Notes: generated from the sequence alone by a model not told the origin. A stretch of 64,000 bases of DNA from Lachnospiraceae bacterium (GCA_017461045.1 JAFTZJ010000048.1:62001-126000); one strand, 5' to 3'. Counted from the stretch's first letter, positions 17,825 through 27,034 are shown. Program-made: numbers and translations.

Positions 17825-18652
17825 ATGGATGAAATTCGTATTTCGAACTTAGAGGTGTTTGGGCACCATGGAGTTTTTGCAGAAGAAAACACATTGGGAC
17901 AGAAATTTCTGGTTTCTGCTGTTTTGTACACTGATACACGACAGGCAGGAAGGACAGACCATTTAGAAGATTCCATTCATTATGGGGAAGTGTGCCACGC
18001 TATTAAGGCGATTATGGAGGAACGGAATTATAAATTATTAGAGACAGTAGCAGAAACCATAGCGGAGCGACTGTTGCATCAATATGATAATTTGTTGGGG
18101 ATCCGTTTGGAGATTAAGAAACCTTGGGCACCTATTATGTTACCCATTGATACGGTTTCTGTTGTAATTGAACGCAGTTGGCATACAGTGTATTTTAGCA
18201 TTGGCTCTAATATGGGTGATAAGAAGGCACATTTAGATTATGCGGTAGAACAGTTGCAGCAGCATAAAGCATATAAGAATGTGGTGGTGTCTTCCTATAT
18301 AGAAACAGAACCATATGGGAATGTTGAGCAGGATAATTTCCTGAATGCTTGTATTGGTTGTAAAACGTTGCTAACACCACATGAGGTTTTGGAGCATATT
18401 CATCAGATTGAAGCTGAACGGCTAAGAACCCGAGAGATTCATTGGGGACCAAGAACTTTGGATGTTGATATTTTGTATTATGATAAAGCAATTGTAGAGG
18501 ATTCGGATTTGTGTATTCCACATCCGGAATTACCATTAAGGACCTTTGTATTGAAGCCATTATCTGAGTTGGCACCGAATTTCCGGGATCCGATTACCGG
18601 TCAGACGGTTCGGCAAATGCTGACAATGTTAGAAGGATTTCAGACGCCGTAG
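17825..18652 (+). CDS. folB-folK: FolB-FolK fusion: dihydroneopterin aldolase / HPPK
   Basis: 275 residues with two enzymes in one chain. Residues about 1-118 are dihydroneopterin aldolase (IRISNLEVFGHHGVFAEEN, then LLETVAETIAERLL, KKPWAPI). Residues about 123-275 are 6-hydroxymethyl-dihydropterin pyrophosphokinase (YFSIGSNMGDKKAHL, NACIGCKT, GPRTLDVDIL, IPHPELPLRTFVLKPL). These are consecutive steps before FolP. The ATG has GGAGTAA upstream and follows folP by 75 bases. Such fusions are known in Firmicutes. No folE, folD or pab gene is present in the window. Confidence 0.95.
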   Translation: MDEIRISNLEVFGHHGVFAEENTLGQKFLVSAVLYTDTRQAGRTDHLEDSIHYGEVCHAIKAIMEERNYKLLETVAETIAERLLHQYDNLLGIRLEIKKPWAPIMLPIDTVSVVIERSWHTVYFSIGSNMGDKKAHLDYAVEQLQQHKAYKNVVVSSYIETEPYGNVEQDNFLNACIGCKTLLTPHEVLEHIHQIEAERLRTREIHWGPRTLDVDILYYDKAIVEDSDLCIPHPELPLRTFVLKPLSELAPNFRDPITGQTVRQMLTMLEGFQTP

Positions 18653-18722
18653 CCATAAGCTTGAGTAGTGGTGCGGATGTGAAGAATAGCAGATGAAAAC
18701 AAGAGAAAAGAGGGAACGGAAC

Positions 18723-19856
18723 GTGGACTTAAGTCAAATACGTGTAGAAATTGATTCAGTAGATCAGCAGATGGTTGCGTTATTTCAAAGAAGAATGGAA
18801 TTAGCAGGGGCTGTAGCAGAAAGTAAGCGAGAATCCGGAAAGGCCATTTATGACCGCCAGAGAGAATTGGAAAAATTAGAAAAGCTGGGTGCATTGGCGG
18901 ATAGTGATTTTAATCGTCATAGCATTGAGGAATTGTTCTTGCAGATTATGTCAATTAGTCGCCGGTATCAATATAGTATTTTGGGAGATCGGGAACAGCT
19001 GATTACAAAGGCATATACGCAGTTGGATAAGTTAAATGTTACACCGGATACGAAGGTGGTTTATCAGGGAGTGCCGGGAGCCTTTAGTGAACAGGCAATG
19101 TTGCAATTCTTTGGTTCTCAGGTGCAAAGCACGAATGTTGAGAAGTTTGAAGATATTGTTGAAGTGATTGAGCAGGGGAAGGCTGATTATGGAGTTCTTC
19201 CAATCGAGAATTCTTCCGCAGGCTTCGTTAGTGGCATATATCATTTGTTACAGGCACATGATGTTACGATTGTGGGAAGTGTCGCATTAGAAGTGTCCCA
19301 AGCGCTGTTGGGAGTAAAGGGAGCTACCATTGCCGACATACAGACTGTGTACTCCCATCCACAGGCATTGATGCAGACAAATCCATATTTGGAGGAGCAT
19401 GGCTGGAAGCAGATTAGTTTAGCGAATACCGCAGTGAGTGCTCAAAAGATTCAGGAGGATGGGGACAAGACGCAGGCGGCTGTTGCCAGTGTACGTGCGG
19501 CTGAGATTTATAATCTGGAAGTGCTTCATCCAAGTATTAATACATTGAAGAATAATACAACCCGTTTTGTTGTGATTGCTAAGGAGAAGGTTTATACGAA
19601 AGATGCAGATAGCATTAGTATTAGCTTTACGTTGCCACATGAAAGCGGAAGTCTTTATAATATTTTGGGACATTTTATATTCAATAATTTGAATATGACA
19701 AGTATTGAGTCAGAACCGCTGGCTGAACATCAATGGGAGTATCGCTTCTTTATTACCTTTGATGGTAATTTGAGTGATGCATCCGTACAGAATGCTTTGA
19801 CAGCAATACGAAGTGAGTCAACGGACTTTAAGTTATTGGGGAATTATCAAAAATAG
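18723..19856 (+). CDS. pheA: Bifunctional chorismate mutase / prephenate dehydratase (P-protein)
   Basis: 377 residues from GTG 18723, which has AGAGGGA at a good distance and gives the family-like opening VDLSQIRVEIDSVDQQM; an in-frame ATG at 18693 would add 10 residues without a clear SD. The N-terminal AroQ-type chorismate mutase (about 1-85) is followed by prephenate dehydratase (YQGVPGAFSEQAM, LPIENSSAG, VYSHPQALMQ, NNTTRFVVI) and a C-terminal ACT domain (SLYNILGHFIFNNLNMTSIESEP) for phenylalanine feedback. It makes phenylpyruvate for phenylalanine synthesis. It follows folB-folK closely; both pathways draw on chorismate (the folate route through p-aminobenzoate). Confidence 0.93.
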   Translation: MDLSQIRVEIDSVDQQMVALFQRRMELAGAVAESKRESGKAIYDRQRELEKLEKLGALADSDFNRHSIEELFLQIMSISRRYQYSILGDREQLITKAYTQLDKLNVTPDTKVVYQGVPGAFSEQAMLQFFGSQVQSTNVEKFEDIVEVIEQGKADYGVLPIENSSAGFVSGIYHLLQAHDVTIVGSVALEVSQALLGVKGATIADIQTVYSHPQALMQTNPYLEEHGWKQISLANTAVSAQKIQEDGDKTQAAVASVRAAEIYNLEVLHPSINTLKNNTTRFVVIAKEKVYTKDADSISISFTLPHESGSLYNILGHFIFNNLNMTSIESEPLAEHQWEYRFFITFDGNLSDASVQNALTAIRSESTDFKLLGNYQK

Positions 19857-19880
19857 TAGTTAAGAAACGGAGGAGTGTAT

Positions 19881-21416
19881 ATGGCATATCAGATGTTTGC
19901 TGCGATTGATGTAGGTTCAAATGATATTTCCATGAAAATTTTTGAGGTTACAGCAAAGTGGGGTTCTAAAGAGGTGGATTGTGTCAGTCATATCCTGGAA
20001 TTGGGAAGTGACACCTATCGTCTGGGTTATGTAAGCAATGAGAAAATTAATGAATTGTGTAACTGCCTGAATAAATTTAAGGATAAGATGAAGGAATATG
20101 GTTGTAAGGAGTATCGGGCTTATGCAACCAGTGCTATCCGAGAAGCCAGCAACAGCTTAATGATTATTGAATTAATTGAGCTTCGCACTGGTATTCAGGT
20201 AAAGATTCTGAGTAATTCGGAACATCGTTTTATGATGCTAAAGGGTTGTGCATCTACCATGGAGGAATTTGATGAGATTACCGGTCGTAATACAGCTTTA
20301 TTGGATATGGGTGCCGGAAGTATCCAGATTTCTTTATTTGAGAAACAGTTATTGACTGCTACCCAGAATATTAAAATTGGTTCCATTCGTGTTCGTGATA
20401 TGATGTCCGGTATCGAATCCAGAGTTACCAATGGTGAAGAGGTTATTGAAGAATATGTGCAGAATGAATTAGGCACCTTTAATACCATGTATCTGGGGGA
20501 TAAGAAGATTAAAAACGTAATTGCCATAGGAGATGAGATTCAGGCATTACAGAAACTGGCACCGGAATTGAAGATTCAAAAGTTGATGACAAAGGATCAG
20601 ATTGACTATTTGTATAACAAAATCTTGAATGTGTCACCACAGGATATGGCATCTAAGTATGGCATTCCGTTTGAACGTGCTACATTAATCCGACCGGCAA
20701 TTATTGTTTATCGGATTCTGGTAGAGACTACAAAGGCAGATGAGATTTTCTTGCATGATATTACCCTTTGTGATGGTATTGTAGCAGATTATATGGATAC
20801 AGAACGGAAATACACCGTTGGACGAAAATACGAGCAGGATATTATTGCCTCAGCTACGGCTATGGCAAAGCGGTATAAGAGTAATCGTCCTCATGTTTCA
20901 TATGTGTCAGAGGTGGCATTGGCAATCTTTGATGCTATGAAAAAGCAGCATGGTATGAATCGGAGACAGCGGTTACAATTGGAAATTGCATGTATTCTTC
21001 ATGATTGTGGTAAATTCATTAACATGCAGAATGTAGCAAATAATTCTTATAATATTATCATGTCTACGGAAATGGTAGGACTTTCTCACAAGGAGCGTGA
21101 GGAAATTGCCAATGCGGTTCGGTATAATACCTTGTATTTGCCGGCATATCAGCAGGTAAAGGATTCCTTGGGAGATGCTTCCTATACGACTGTAGCTAAG
21201 CTGGCAGCAATTCTGCGGGTGGCCAATGCTTTGGACCGTTCGCATAAGCAGAAGGTAGAAAAATTCAGTATGCAAATTAAAGATAAGAAACTGGTGATTA
21301 GTGTAGATACGGTGCATAATATCACCTTAGAAGCAGCATTATTTAAGGAAAAAGCAGATTTCTTTGAACAGATTTATGGAATCCGTCCAGTATTGAAGCA
21401 GAGGAGGAATGTATAA
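19881..21416 (+). CDS. ppx: Ppx/GppA-type exopolyphosphatase with C-terminal HD domain
   Basis: 511 residues from ATG 19881 (SD CGGAGGAG). The N-terminal half is an ASKHA phosphatase of the Ppx/GppA family (AAIDVGSNDISMKIFE, ATSAIREASNS, LLDMGAGSIQ, IAIGDEIQALQ). The C-terminal half is HD-like (EIACILHDCGKFINMQN, then LAAILRVANALDRSHKQK). The usual SGG motif after the DxG is LLDMGAGSIQ here. It degrades polyphosphate from the end or hydrolyses pppGpp. Its stop overlaps the ppk start (TAATG), so synthesis and degradation are translationally coupled. The exact substrate preference is not visible. Confidence 0.88.
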   Translation: MAYQMFAAIDVGSNDISMKIFEVTAKWGSKEVDCVSHILELGSDTYRLGYVSNEKINELCNCLNKFKDKMKEYGCKEYRAYATSAIREASNSLMIIELIELRTGIQVKILSNSEHRFMMLKGCASTMEEFDEITGRNTALLDMGAGSIQISLFEKQLLTATQNIKIGSIRVRDMMSGIESRVTNGEEVIEEYVQNELGTFNTMYLGDKKIKNVIAIGDEIQALQKLAPELKIQKLMTKDQIDYLYNKILNVSPQDMASKYGIPFERATLIRPAIIVYRILVETTKADEIFLHDITLCDGIVADYMDTERKYTVGRKYEQDIIASATAMAKRYKSNRPHVSYVSEVALAIFDAMKKQHGMNRRQRLQLEIACILHDCGKFINMQNVANNSYNIIMSTEMVGLSHKEREEIANAVRYNTLYLPAYQQVKDSLGDASYTTVAKLAAILRVANALDRSHKQKVEKFSMQIKDKKLVISVDTVHNITLEAALFKEKADFFEQIYGIRPVLKQRRNV

Positions 21417-23563
21417 TGGCAGATAAAAAAGGAAACAAAGAATTGAAAAAAACTTCCAACTATGTGAATCGGGAATTGTCCTGGCTGGAATTTAATTATC
21501 GGATTCTGGGTGAAGCAAAGGATAAAACCATTCGCCCATTTGAGCGGATTAAGTTCTTAGGAATTACAGCTTCGAATTTGGATGAATTCTTTATGGTGCG
21601 GGTGGCATCCTTGATGGATATGGTTCACGCAGGCTACAATAAGCCGGATATTGCGGATATGACACCGGCGCAACAATTAGAAGAAATTATTCCGATGACA
21701 AAGGCTTTTATGAATAGTCAGTACACCACATATAATCGTTCACTGCTTCCGCTTTTAGAGAAAAATGGTTTGCACGTGATTACCCATCATGAGGATTTGA
21801 CAGAAGAACAGCAGAATTATGTGGATGATTTCTTTGATAAAGATGTTTATCCGGTATTAACTCCAATGGCAGTGGATGCCTCCAGACCATTTCCGTTAAT
21901 TCGGAATAAGTCTTTGAATATTGGTGCATTAATTCGTAAAAAAGACTCCAATGAGGTGGAAATTGCAACGGTACAGGTGCCGTCTGTATTGCCGAGAATT
22001 GTGCATGTGCCAAGCAATCAGGAGGGCATGGAAGAGGTTATTTTGCTGGAGCAGGTAATAGAGAAAAACATTTCCAAGCTGTTCCTGAATTATGAAGTAA
22101 CCTGTGCACATCCGTATCGGATTATGCGAAATGCAGATTTGACGATTGATGAAGATGAAGCAGCAGATTTGCTGAAGGAAATTGAAAAGCAGATTAAGCA
22201 ACGTCAATGGGGCGAGGTTATTCGTCTGGAAGTAGAAGAATCCATTGATAAGGCGCTTTTGAAGGAATTAAGTCAACAGTTGCATGTGGATAAAACAAAT
22301 ATATTCCCGATAAATGGACCTCTTGACCTGACCTTCTTAAGTAAATTAAGCGGACTTTCCGGATATGACCATTTAAAGAATCCGAAGTATACACCACAAC
22401 CGATACCGGAATTAAATCATGATGAGAGTATTTTTGAGCAGATTAAGCGGAAGGATATTTTCTTACATCATCCGTATCAGACCTTTGATCCGGTGGTACA
22501 GTTCATTAGTCAGGCAGCAGTAGATCCGAATGTTCTGGCAATTAAGCAAACGCTGTATCGTGTGTCCAGCAATTCGCCGATTGTTGCTGCGTTAGCACTG
22601 GCGGCAGAGAATGGCAAACAGGTAACGGTGTTGGTAGAATTGAAGGCACGATTTGATGAAGAAAATAATATTAACTGGGCAAAGAAGCTGGAGAAAACAG
22701 GCTGTCATGTAATCTATGGTTTGGTTGGTTTGAAGACCCATTCCAAGATTTCACTGGTGGTACGTCGGGAAGAAGACGGTATCAAGCGGTATGTACATTT
22801 GGGAACTGGTAATTACAATGATGTAACGGCACGTATTTATACAGATACGGGAATTCTGACTGCATCTGATTCCATCGGTGAAGATGCAACTGCTGTATTT
22901 AATATGTTATCCGGTTATTCAGAGCCTGCAAGCTGGAATAAGCTGGCTGTCGCACCAATTTGGTTAAAGAATACGGTGTTGGATCTGATTCGACGGGAGG
23001 CAGAGAATGCGAAAGTCGGAAAGCCGGCGCATATTATTGCTAAAATGAATTCTTTATGTGATCCTGCGGTTATGGAAGCATTATACGAAGCATCGAATGC
23101 AGGTGTTAAGATTGATTTGATTATCCGTGGTATTTGCTGTCTGCGAGCAGGAGTGCCGGGATTAAGTGAGAATATTACAGTGCGTTCGATTGTAGGTGAT
23201 TTTCTGGAACATGCCAGAATTCTGTACTGCTACAATGATGGTTTTGAAGAAATCTATATGGGTAGTGCGGACTGGATGCCAAGAAACTTAGATAAGCGTG
23301 TGGAAATTATGTTCCCGGTAGAAGATAAGGATGCAAAGGCACAGGCAAAACACATTCTGGATGTACAGTTAGCCGATACTCTGAAAGCATATATATTGCA
23401 GCCGGATGGCACCTATGAGAAACTGGATCTTCGCGGAAAAGAGAAGATAAGTGCACAGGAAACCTTCTGTCGAGAAGCGGTAGAGCGTGCGAAGAAAGAA
23501 AAAGAATCCAATCAGGAGAAACGAGTATTTGAGCCGATTACTAACACCTTGTCAAAAAATTGA
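21416..23563 (+). CDS. ppk1: Polyphosphate kinase 1
   Basis: 715 residues, the usual length. The N-terminal YVNRELSWLEFNYRIL and SNLDEFFMVRVA are Ppk1 signatures. The phospholipase-D-like catalytic half shows DPNVLAIKQTLYRVSSNSPI, VLVELKARFDEENNI with KTHSKISLVVRRE (the autophosphorylated histidine in KTHSK) and GTGNYND. A second conserved histidine region is VGDFLEHARI. It polymerises the terminal phosphate of ATP into polyphosphate on the inner membrane face. It overlaps ppx upstream, and its own 3' end overlaps the ttcA-like gene. Confidence 0.96.
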   Translation: MADKKGNKELKKTSNYVNRELSWLEFNYRILGEAKDKTIRPFERIKFLGITASNLDEFFMVRVASLMDMVHAGYNKPDIADMTPAQQLEEIIPMTKAFMNSQYTTYNRSLLPLLEKNGLHVITHHEDLTEEQQNYVDDFFDKDVYPVLTPMAVDASRPFPLIRNKSLNIGALIRKKDSNEVEIATVQVPSVLPRIVHVPSNQEGMEEVILLEQVIEKNISKLFLNYEVTCAHPYRIMRNADLTIDEDEAADLLKEIEKQIKQRQWGEVIRLEVEESIDKALLKELSQQLHVDKTNIFPINGPLDLTFLSKLSGLSGYDHLKNPKYTPQPIPELNHDESIFEQIKRKDIFLHHPYQTFDPVVQFISQAAVDPNVLAIKQTLYRVSSNSPIVAALALAAENGKQVTVLVELKARFDEENNINWAKKLEKTGCHVIYGLVGLKTHSKISLVVRREEDGIKRYVHLGTGNYNDVTARIYTDTGILTASDSIGEDATAVFNMLSGYSEPASWNKLAVAPIWLKNTVLDLIRREAENAKVGKPAHIIAKMNSLCDPAVMEALYEASNAGVKIDLIIRGICCLRAGVPGLSENITVRSIVGDFLEHARILYCYNDGFEEIYMGSADWMPRNLDKRVEIMFPVEDKDAKAQAKHILDVQLADTLKAYILQPDGTYEKLDLRGKEKISAQETFCREAVERAKKEKESNQEKRVFEPITNTLSKN

Positions 23564-24392
23564 ACAAAGTATTCATAAGAAGTACCGAAAGGATATTTGG
23601 AGTCCTTTTACCACTGCCATTAAGCGATATGCTTTAATTCAGGAAAATGACCATATAGCAGTTTGCATTTCCGGTGGAAAGGATTCCATGCTTCTGGCAA
23701 AGTGTATGCAACTTTTACAGCGAGTTAGCGATGTACCTTTTGAATTAACGTATCTGGTAATGGACCCGGGATACAATCCTGCCAATCGTCAGAAGATTTT
23801 AGATAATGCGGAACTGTTGGAAATTCCCATAACGGTATTTAATTCCGATATTTTCGATGTGGCAAATAATACCGACCGGAATCCTTGTTATCTCTGTGCA
23901 AGAATGCGACGGGGCAATCTATACGCGAAAGCAAAGGAGCTTGGATGCAACAAGATAGCGTTAGGACATCATTTTAGTGATGTGATTGAAACCACCTTAA
24001 TGGGGATGTTATACGGCGCACAGATTCAGGGTATGCGTCCGCGCTTAAAGAGTACAAACTTCGAAGGAATGGAGCTGATTCGTCCGCTGTATTGTGTTCA
24101 TGAGGATGCCATTATATCCTGGCGGAATTACAACCATTTAGAATTCCTACAGTGTGCTTGCCGATTTACGGAAAGCTATGAGACAACGAATAACGAGGAT
24201 GGAACCTCCAAACGTCAGGAGACGAAGGAGTTAATTCGCGTTTTGAAGAAAACCAATCCATTGGTGGAAATGAACATTTTTAATTCGATTCATGATGTAA
24301 ATGTGGATACATTGGTAGGGTATAAGACCAAGGGACAGGAACATCCGTTTCTGGAGGAATTTGAAAATGAAAAAAATCACTTGCCCGAATAA
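23529..24392 (+). CDS. ttcA: TtcA-family tRNA 2-thiocytidine synthetase
   Basis: About 287 residues from a TTG at 23529, chosen because AGGAGA lies 10 bases upstream; it overlaps ppk1 by 35 bases. An in-frame GTG at 23487 is possible but has a poor SD. The PP-loop CISGGKDSML (about 46-55) adenylates the target base, and the CxxC in NPCYLCARMRRG (about 120-123) together with later cysteines in LQCACRF could hold the iron-sulfur cluster known for TtcA. GHHFSDVIETTLM is the second family motif. It would thiolate cytidine 32 of some tRNAs. A tRNA-Leu gene lies 30 bases downstream. Confidence 0.85.
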   Translation: MSRLLTPCQKIEQSIHKKYRKDIWSPFTTAIKRYALIQENDHIAVCISGGKDSMLLAKCMQLLQRVSDVPFELTYLVMDPGYNPANRQKILDNAELLEIPITVFNSDIFDVANNTDRNPCYLCARMRRGNLYAKAKELGCNKIALGHHFSDVIETTLMGMLYGAQIQGMRPRLKSTNFEGMELIRPLYCVHEDAIISWRNYNHLEFLQCACRFTESYETTNNEDGTSKRQETKELIRVLKKTNPLVEMNIFNSIHDVNVDTLVGYKTKGQEHPFLEEFENEKNHLPE

Positions 24393-24409
24393 AGATTCCT
24401 TGTTATAAT
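24381..24409 (+). promoter_or_regulatory. Sigma-A promoter of tRNA-Leu
   Basis: TTGCCC (24381-24386), 17-base spacer, TATAAT (24404-24409). The -35 is within the last codons of ttcA. The -10 ends 13 bases before the mature tRNA 5' end, a normal short leader. Confidence 0.82.
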
Positions 24410-24422
24410 CAGACTTGTGCAA

Positions 24423-24503
24423 GCGGGCATGGCGGAATTGGCAGACGCGCTAGATTTAGGTTCTAGTGTCCCCGACGTGCAGGTTCAAGTCCTGTTGCCC
24501 GCA
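24423..24503 (+). tRNA. tRNA-Leu (anticodon TAG)
   Basis: Acceptor stem GCGGGCA pairs with TGCCCGC, discriminator A at 24503. The anticodon stem CTAGA/TCTAG (24450-24454 and 24462-24466) closes the loop TTTAGGT with anticodon TAG at 24457-24459, reading CUA/CUN leucine codons. There is a long variable arm, and a T arm with TTCAAGT, as for class II leucine tRNAs. The 3' CCA is not encoded; the next bases are TGA. Confidence 0.95.
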
Positions 24504-24510
24504 TGAAAAT

Positions 24511-24560
24511 AAGAGCCAAGAAGGTTGAAGATACAACGTTCTTGGCTCTTGATTTATTTT
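24511..24560 (+). terminator. Terminator after tRNA-Leu
   Basis: 12-bp stem AAGAGCCAAGAA (24511-24522) with TTCTTGGCTCTT (24539-24550), followed by a T-rich stretch (GATTTATTTT). Confidence 0.88.
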
Positions 24561-24627
24561 GTGATTCTGCATACAATATATTTGTATAAGCTTTTATAGA
24601 GTTATGTTAATTAATTGAGGTGATAGT

Positions 24628-24807
24628 ATGTGTGATGTAAAGAAGTTTAATGAAATATATAATGTTATAGCAAAGCTTCAACCAGAAGATACATTGCAGT
24701 TGGTGTTGGAAGCTGAGACAGAAGAAGAAAAGAATTTCTATGAGATGGTAGGCGATTTTCTACTTCAAACAAAACAAAAAAAAGTAGTTGAGGGGAATTT
24801 GTTTTAG
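24628..24807 (+). CDS. Small protein, putative antitoxin partner of the zeta-like kinase
   Basis: 59 residues, MCDVKKFNEIYNVIAKLQPE at the start and ending VVEGNLF; acidic and probably helical. The ATG has GAGGTGA at a good distance. Its stop shares one base with the GTG of the next gene (TAGTG), the tight coupling typical of antitoxin-toxin pairs. I do not recognise the family, so the antitoxin role is inferred from size, order and overlap with a zeta-like protein. Base composition is richer in A/T than in surrounding genes, which hints at a foreign cassette. Confidence 0.6.
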   Translation: MCDVKKFNEIYNVIAKLQPEDTLQLVLEAETEEEKNFYEMVGDFLLQTKQKKVVEGNLF

Positions 24808-25373
24808 TGAAAAAGTATGTAATAATTGCCGGTGTTAATGGAGCCGGTAAATCTACTTTGTATCAAACGATTGATAATTTGAAAGAAATGCCACGAGTAA
24901 ATGTGGATGAAATAGTAAGAGAAAATGGTAATTGGCAAAATGTTAGTGATGTATATAAGGCCGGAAGACTTGCGGTGAACAGGATTTCTGATTTTTTGGA
25001 CGAAGGCGTATCCTTTAATCAAGAAACAACATTATGTGGCAAATCAATTATTAGAAATATTTTAAAGGCAAAAAAATTAGGATATGTTATTGAACTACAT
25101 TATGTTGGAGTGGAGTCTGTGGAAATTGCAAAAAGAAGGGTAAGACATCGAGTTGAACAAGGTGGACATGGGATACCGGAATTGGATATTGAAAAACGAT
25201 ATGTTGAAACATTTCAACAATTAAATAAAATCGTAAAAGAATGTGATTTGATTGCTTTTTATGATAATACAGAATACTTTAGACGATTTGCAATTTGTAG
25301 AAATGGTGAGTTGATAAGACTTTCTCATAACGTGCCAAAGTGGTTTTCTAAGGTTGAGTTACCAGAAAAATAG
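24807..25373 (+). CDS. Zeta-toxin-like P-loop kinase
   Basis: 188 residues. A Walker A motif opens the protein (IIAGVNGAGKSTLYQ), followed by NVDEIVRENG and FNQETTLCGKSIIRN, which match the zeta/Doc-like kinase pattern of PF06414-type proteins (NxDE, then an arginine-rich lid such as AKRRVRHRVEQGGHG). Zeta toxins phosphorylate UDP-N-acetylglucosamine; other members of this fold act on different small molecules, so toxicity is not certain. It starts with GTG, overlapping the small upstream gene by one base. Gene pair, low GC and isolated position between terminators suggest an acquired toxin-antitoxin-like unit. Confidence 0.7.
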   Translation: MKKYVIIAGVNGAGKSTLYQTIDNLKEMPRVNVDEIVRENGNWQNVSDVYKAGRLAVNRISDFLDEGVSFNQETTLCGKSIIRNILKAKKLGYVIELHYVGVESVEIAKRRVRHRVEQGGHGIPELDIEKRYVETFQQLNKIVKECDLIAFYDNTEYFRRFAICRNGELIRLSHNVPKWFSKVELPEK

Positions 25374-25390
25374 GAATAAGAATAAGTAAT

Positions 25391-25431
25391 GTAAAATGCC
25401 GTTGATTTAAGAGAAATCAGCGGCATTTTAC
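25391..25431. terminator. Bidirectional terminator between convergent genes
   Basis: 18-bp nearly perfect stem (25391-25408 with 25414-25431; one G-T pair), loop AAGAG, with A-rich and T-rich ends on both sides. It serves the zeta-like gene (+) and the DUF1846 gene (-). Confidence 0.9.
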
Positions 25432-25459
25432 ATACTATTTCAATATTCAAATAAATCAG

Positions 25460-26920
25460 TTACATCGTCTGTGGTTCGCAGGTTACATCACATTCCAATC
25501 GGTGGAAGGTGTTGCGGTCTACGGATGATAGCAATACCGTAGAGTGAACCTGACAGCCCTTCATTTTCTGTAACTGGGATAACGCTAAAGCAGCATCCTC
25601 ATTATATGCGGCTGTTGCAGATAAAGCGATTAAAACTTCGTCCGTATGCAATCTTGGATTCTTGCTTCCTAAATACTGGGTCTTTAACCGTTGAATCGGT
25701 GCGATAGCTTCCGGTGAAAGAATGGCTTTCTCATGAGGAATATCTGCTAAGACCTTCAGTGTGTTCAAAAGGGCAGCGGAGCTGGAACCTAATAAATCAC
25801 CGGTTTTACCGGTTATAATGCGTCCGTCCGGCAATTCAATTGCCACAGCCGGTGCGCCGGTTGCTTCAGCACGTTCCAAAGCCGGTTTTACAGTATGGCG
25901 ACATTCTTTCGTAAGATTCTCCCGGTTCATTAACAGTTCAATCTTGCCAACTTCTTCTTCGCTACGGGTTCCGTCGGTTACACCTGCTAATGCCTGATAG
26001 TATCTGCGAATGATTTCCTGTCTGGATGCTTCCCGACAAGCCTCGTCATCAATGATACAGTTTCCGGCCATATTTACACCCATGTCTGTTGGGGAAGCAT
26101 ATGGGCTTTTACCCAAAATCTTCATAAAAATTGTATTCAAAACAGGGAAAATCTCAACATCCCGGTTATAATTTACCGTTGTTTCCCCATAAGCCTTCAA
26201 ATGAAATGGATCAATCATATTAATGTCATTTAAGTCTGCGGTTGCTGACTCGTATGCCAGATTCACCGGATGATCCAATGGCAGATTCCATACAGGGAAG
26301 GTTTCGTACTTGGCATAGCCTGCACAAATTCCGCGCTTGTGTTCATGATAGAGCTGAGATAAACATGTGCTCATTTTGCCGCTTCCCGGTCCCGGAGCCG
26401 TTACAACAACCAAAGGTCGTGTGGTTTCAATATAGTCATTTTTTCCAAAACCATCTTCGCTTACGATTTGGGAAATGTTGGTTGGATAGCCCGGAATCAT
26501 ATAGTGACGATAGACCTTAAAACCAAGATGTTCTAAACGCTTCTGGAACGCTTCGGCCAGACACTGACCGGTAAACTTGGTGAGAACTACGCTTCCAACA
26601 TAGAGTCCCTTACTTTGGAATTCATCAATTAGTCGGATAACATCATTGTCATATGTGATGCCTAAATCCCCGCGGATTTTATTCCGTTCAATATCGTCGG
26701 CACTTACTACCATAACGATTTCGGCCTTGTCTGCAAGTTGCATGAGCATCTGAAGCTTACTATCTGCAGCAAAACCCGGTAGTACGCGGGCAGCGTGGAA
26801 GTCGTCAAATAATTTGCCACCGAATTCCAGATATAGCTTGTTGCCGAATTTCTCGATTCGTTCCATAATGTGTTCCGATTGCATTTTTAGATATTTATCA
26901 TTGTCGAAGCCGATTTGCAT
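25460..26920 (-). CDS. DUF1846 domain protein
   Basis: 486 residues, the full DUF1846 length. The N-terminus MQIGFDNDKYLKMQSEHI and the ATP-binding-like loop VTAPGPGSGKMSTCLSQLYH are characteristic of this family, found widely in Firmicutes and Actinobacteria. A structure of a family member is known but, to my knowledge, no clear function. It is the only sizeable gene on the minus strand up to 46 kb. It has its own promoter in the divergent region with csoR and shares a terminator with the zeta-like gene. Confidence 0.9.
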   Translation of the reverse strand: MQIGFDNDKYLKMQSEHIMERIEKFGNKLYLEFGGKLFDDFHAARVLPGFAADSKLQMLMQLADKAEIVMVVSADDIERNKIRGDLGITYDNDVIRLIDEFQSKGLYVGSVVLTKFTGQCLAEAFQKRLEHLGFKVYRHYMIPGYPTNISQIVSEDGFGKNDYIETTRPLVVVTAPGPGSGKMSTCLSQLYHEHKRGICAGYAKYETFPVWNLPLDHPVNLAYESATADLNDINMIDPFHLKAYGETTVNYNRDVEIFPVLNTIFMKILGKSPYASPTDMGVNMAGNCIIDDEACREASRQEIIRRYYQALAGVTDGTRSEEEVGKIELLMNRENLTKECRHTVKPALERAEATGAPAVAIELPDGRIITGKTGDLLGSSSAALLNTLKVLADIPHEKAILSPEAIAPIQRLKTQYLGSKNPRLHTDEVLIALSATAAYNEDAALALSQLQKMKGCQVHSTVLLSSVDRNTFHRLECDVTCEPQTM

Positions 26921-26970
26921 GTTATTACCTCTGTCTATTTGTCATATTCGATATTTAAAAATACTGTAAT

Positions 26971-26999
26971 AGTATACCACATTATTTATTTGTTAACAA
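26971..26999 (-). promoter_or_regulatory. Sigma-A promoter for the DUF1846 gene
   Basis: On the minus strand TTGTTA (complement of 26994-26999), 17-base spacer, TATACT (complement of 26971-26976). Confidence 0.72.
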
Positions 27000-27034
27000 T
27001 TCTTTTCTTGGTATATTCTGTAAGAATTTGTTTC

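Noticed and set aside
24423..25440. Integration of the zeta-like cassette at tRNA-Leu with an att duplication
   Set aside because: I looked for a copy of the tRNA 3' end downstream of the cassette up to the bidirectional terminator and found none; no integrase gene is near.
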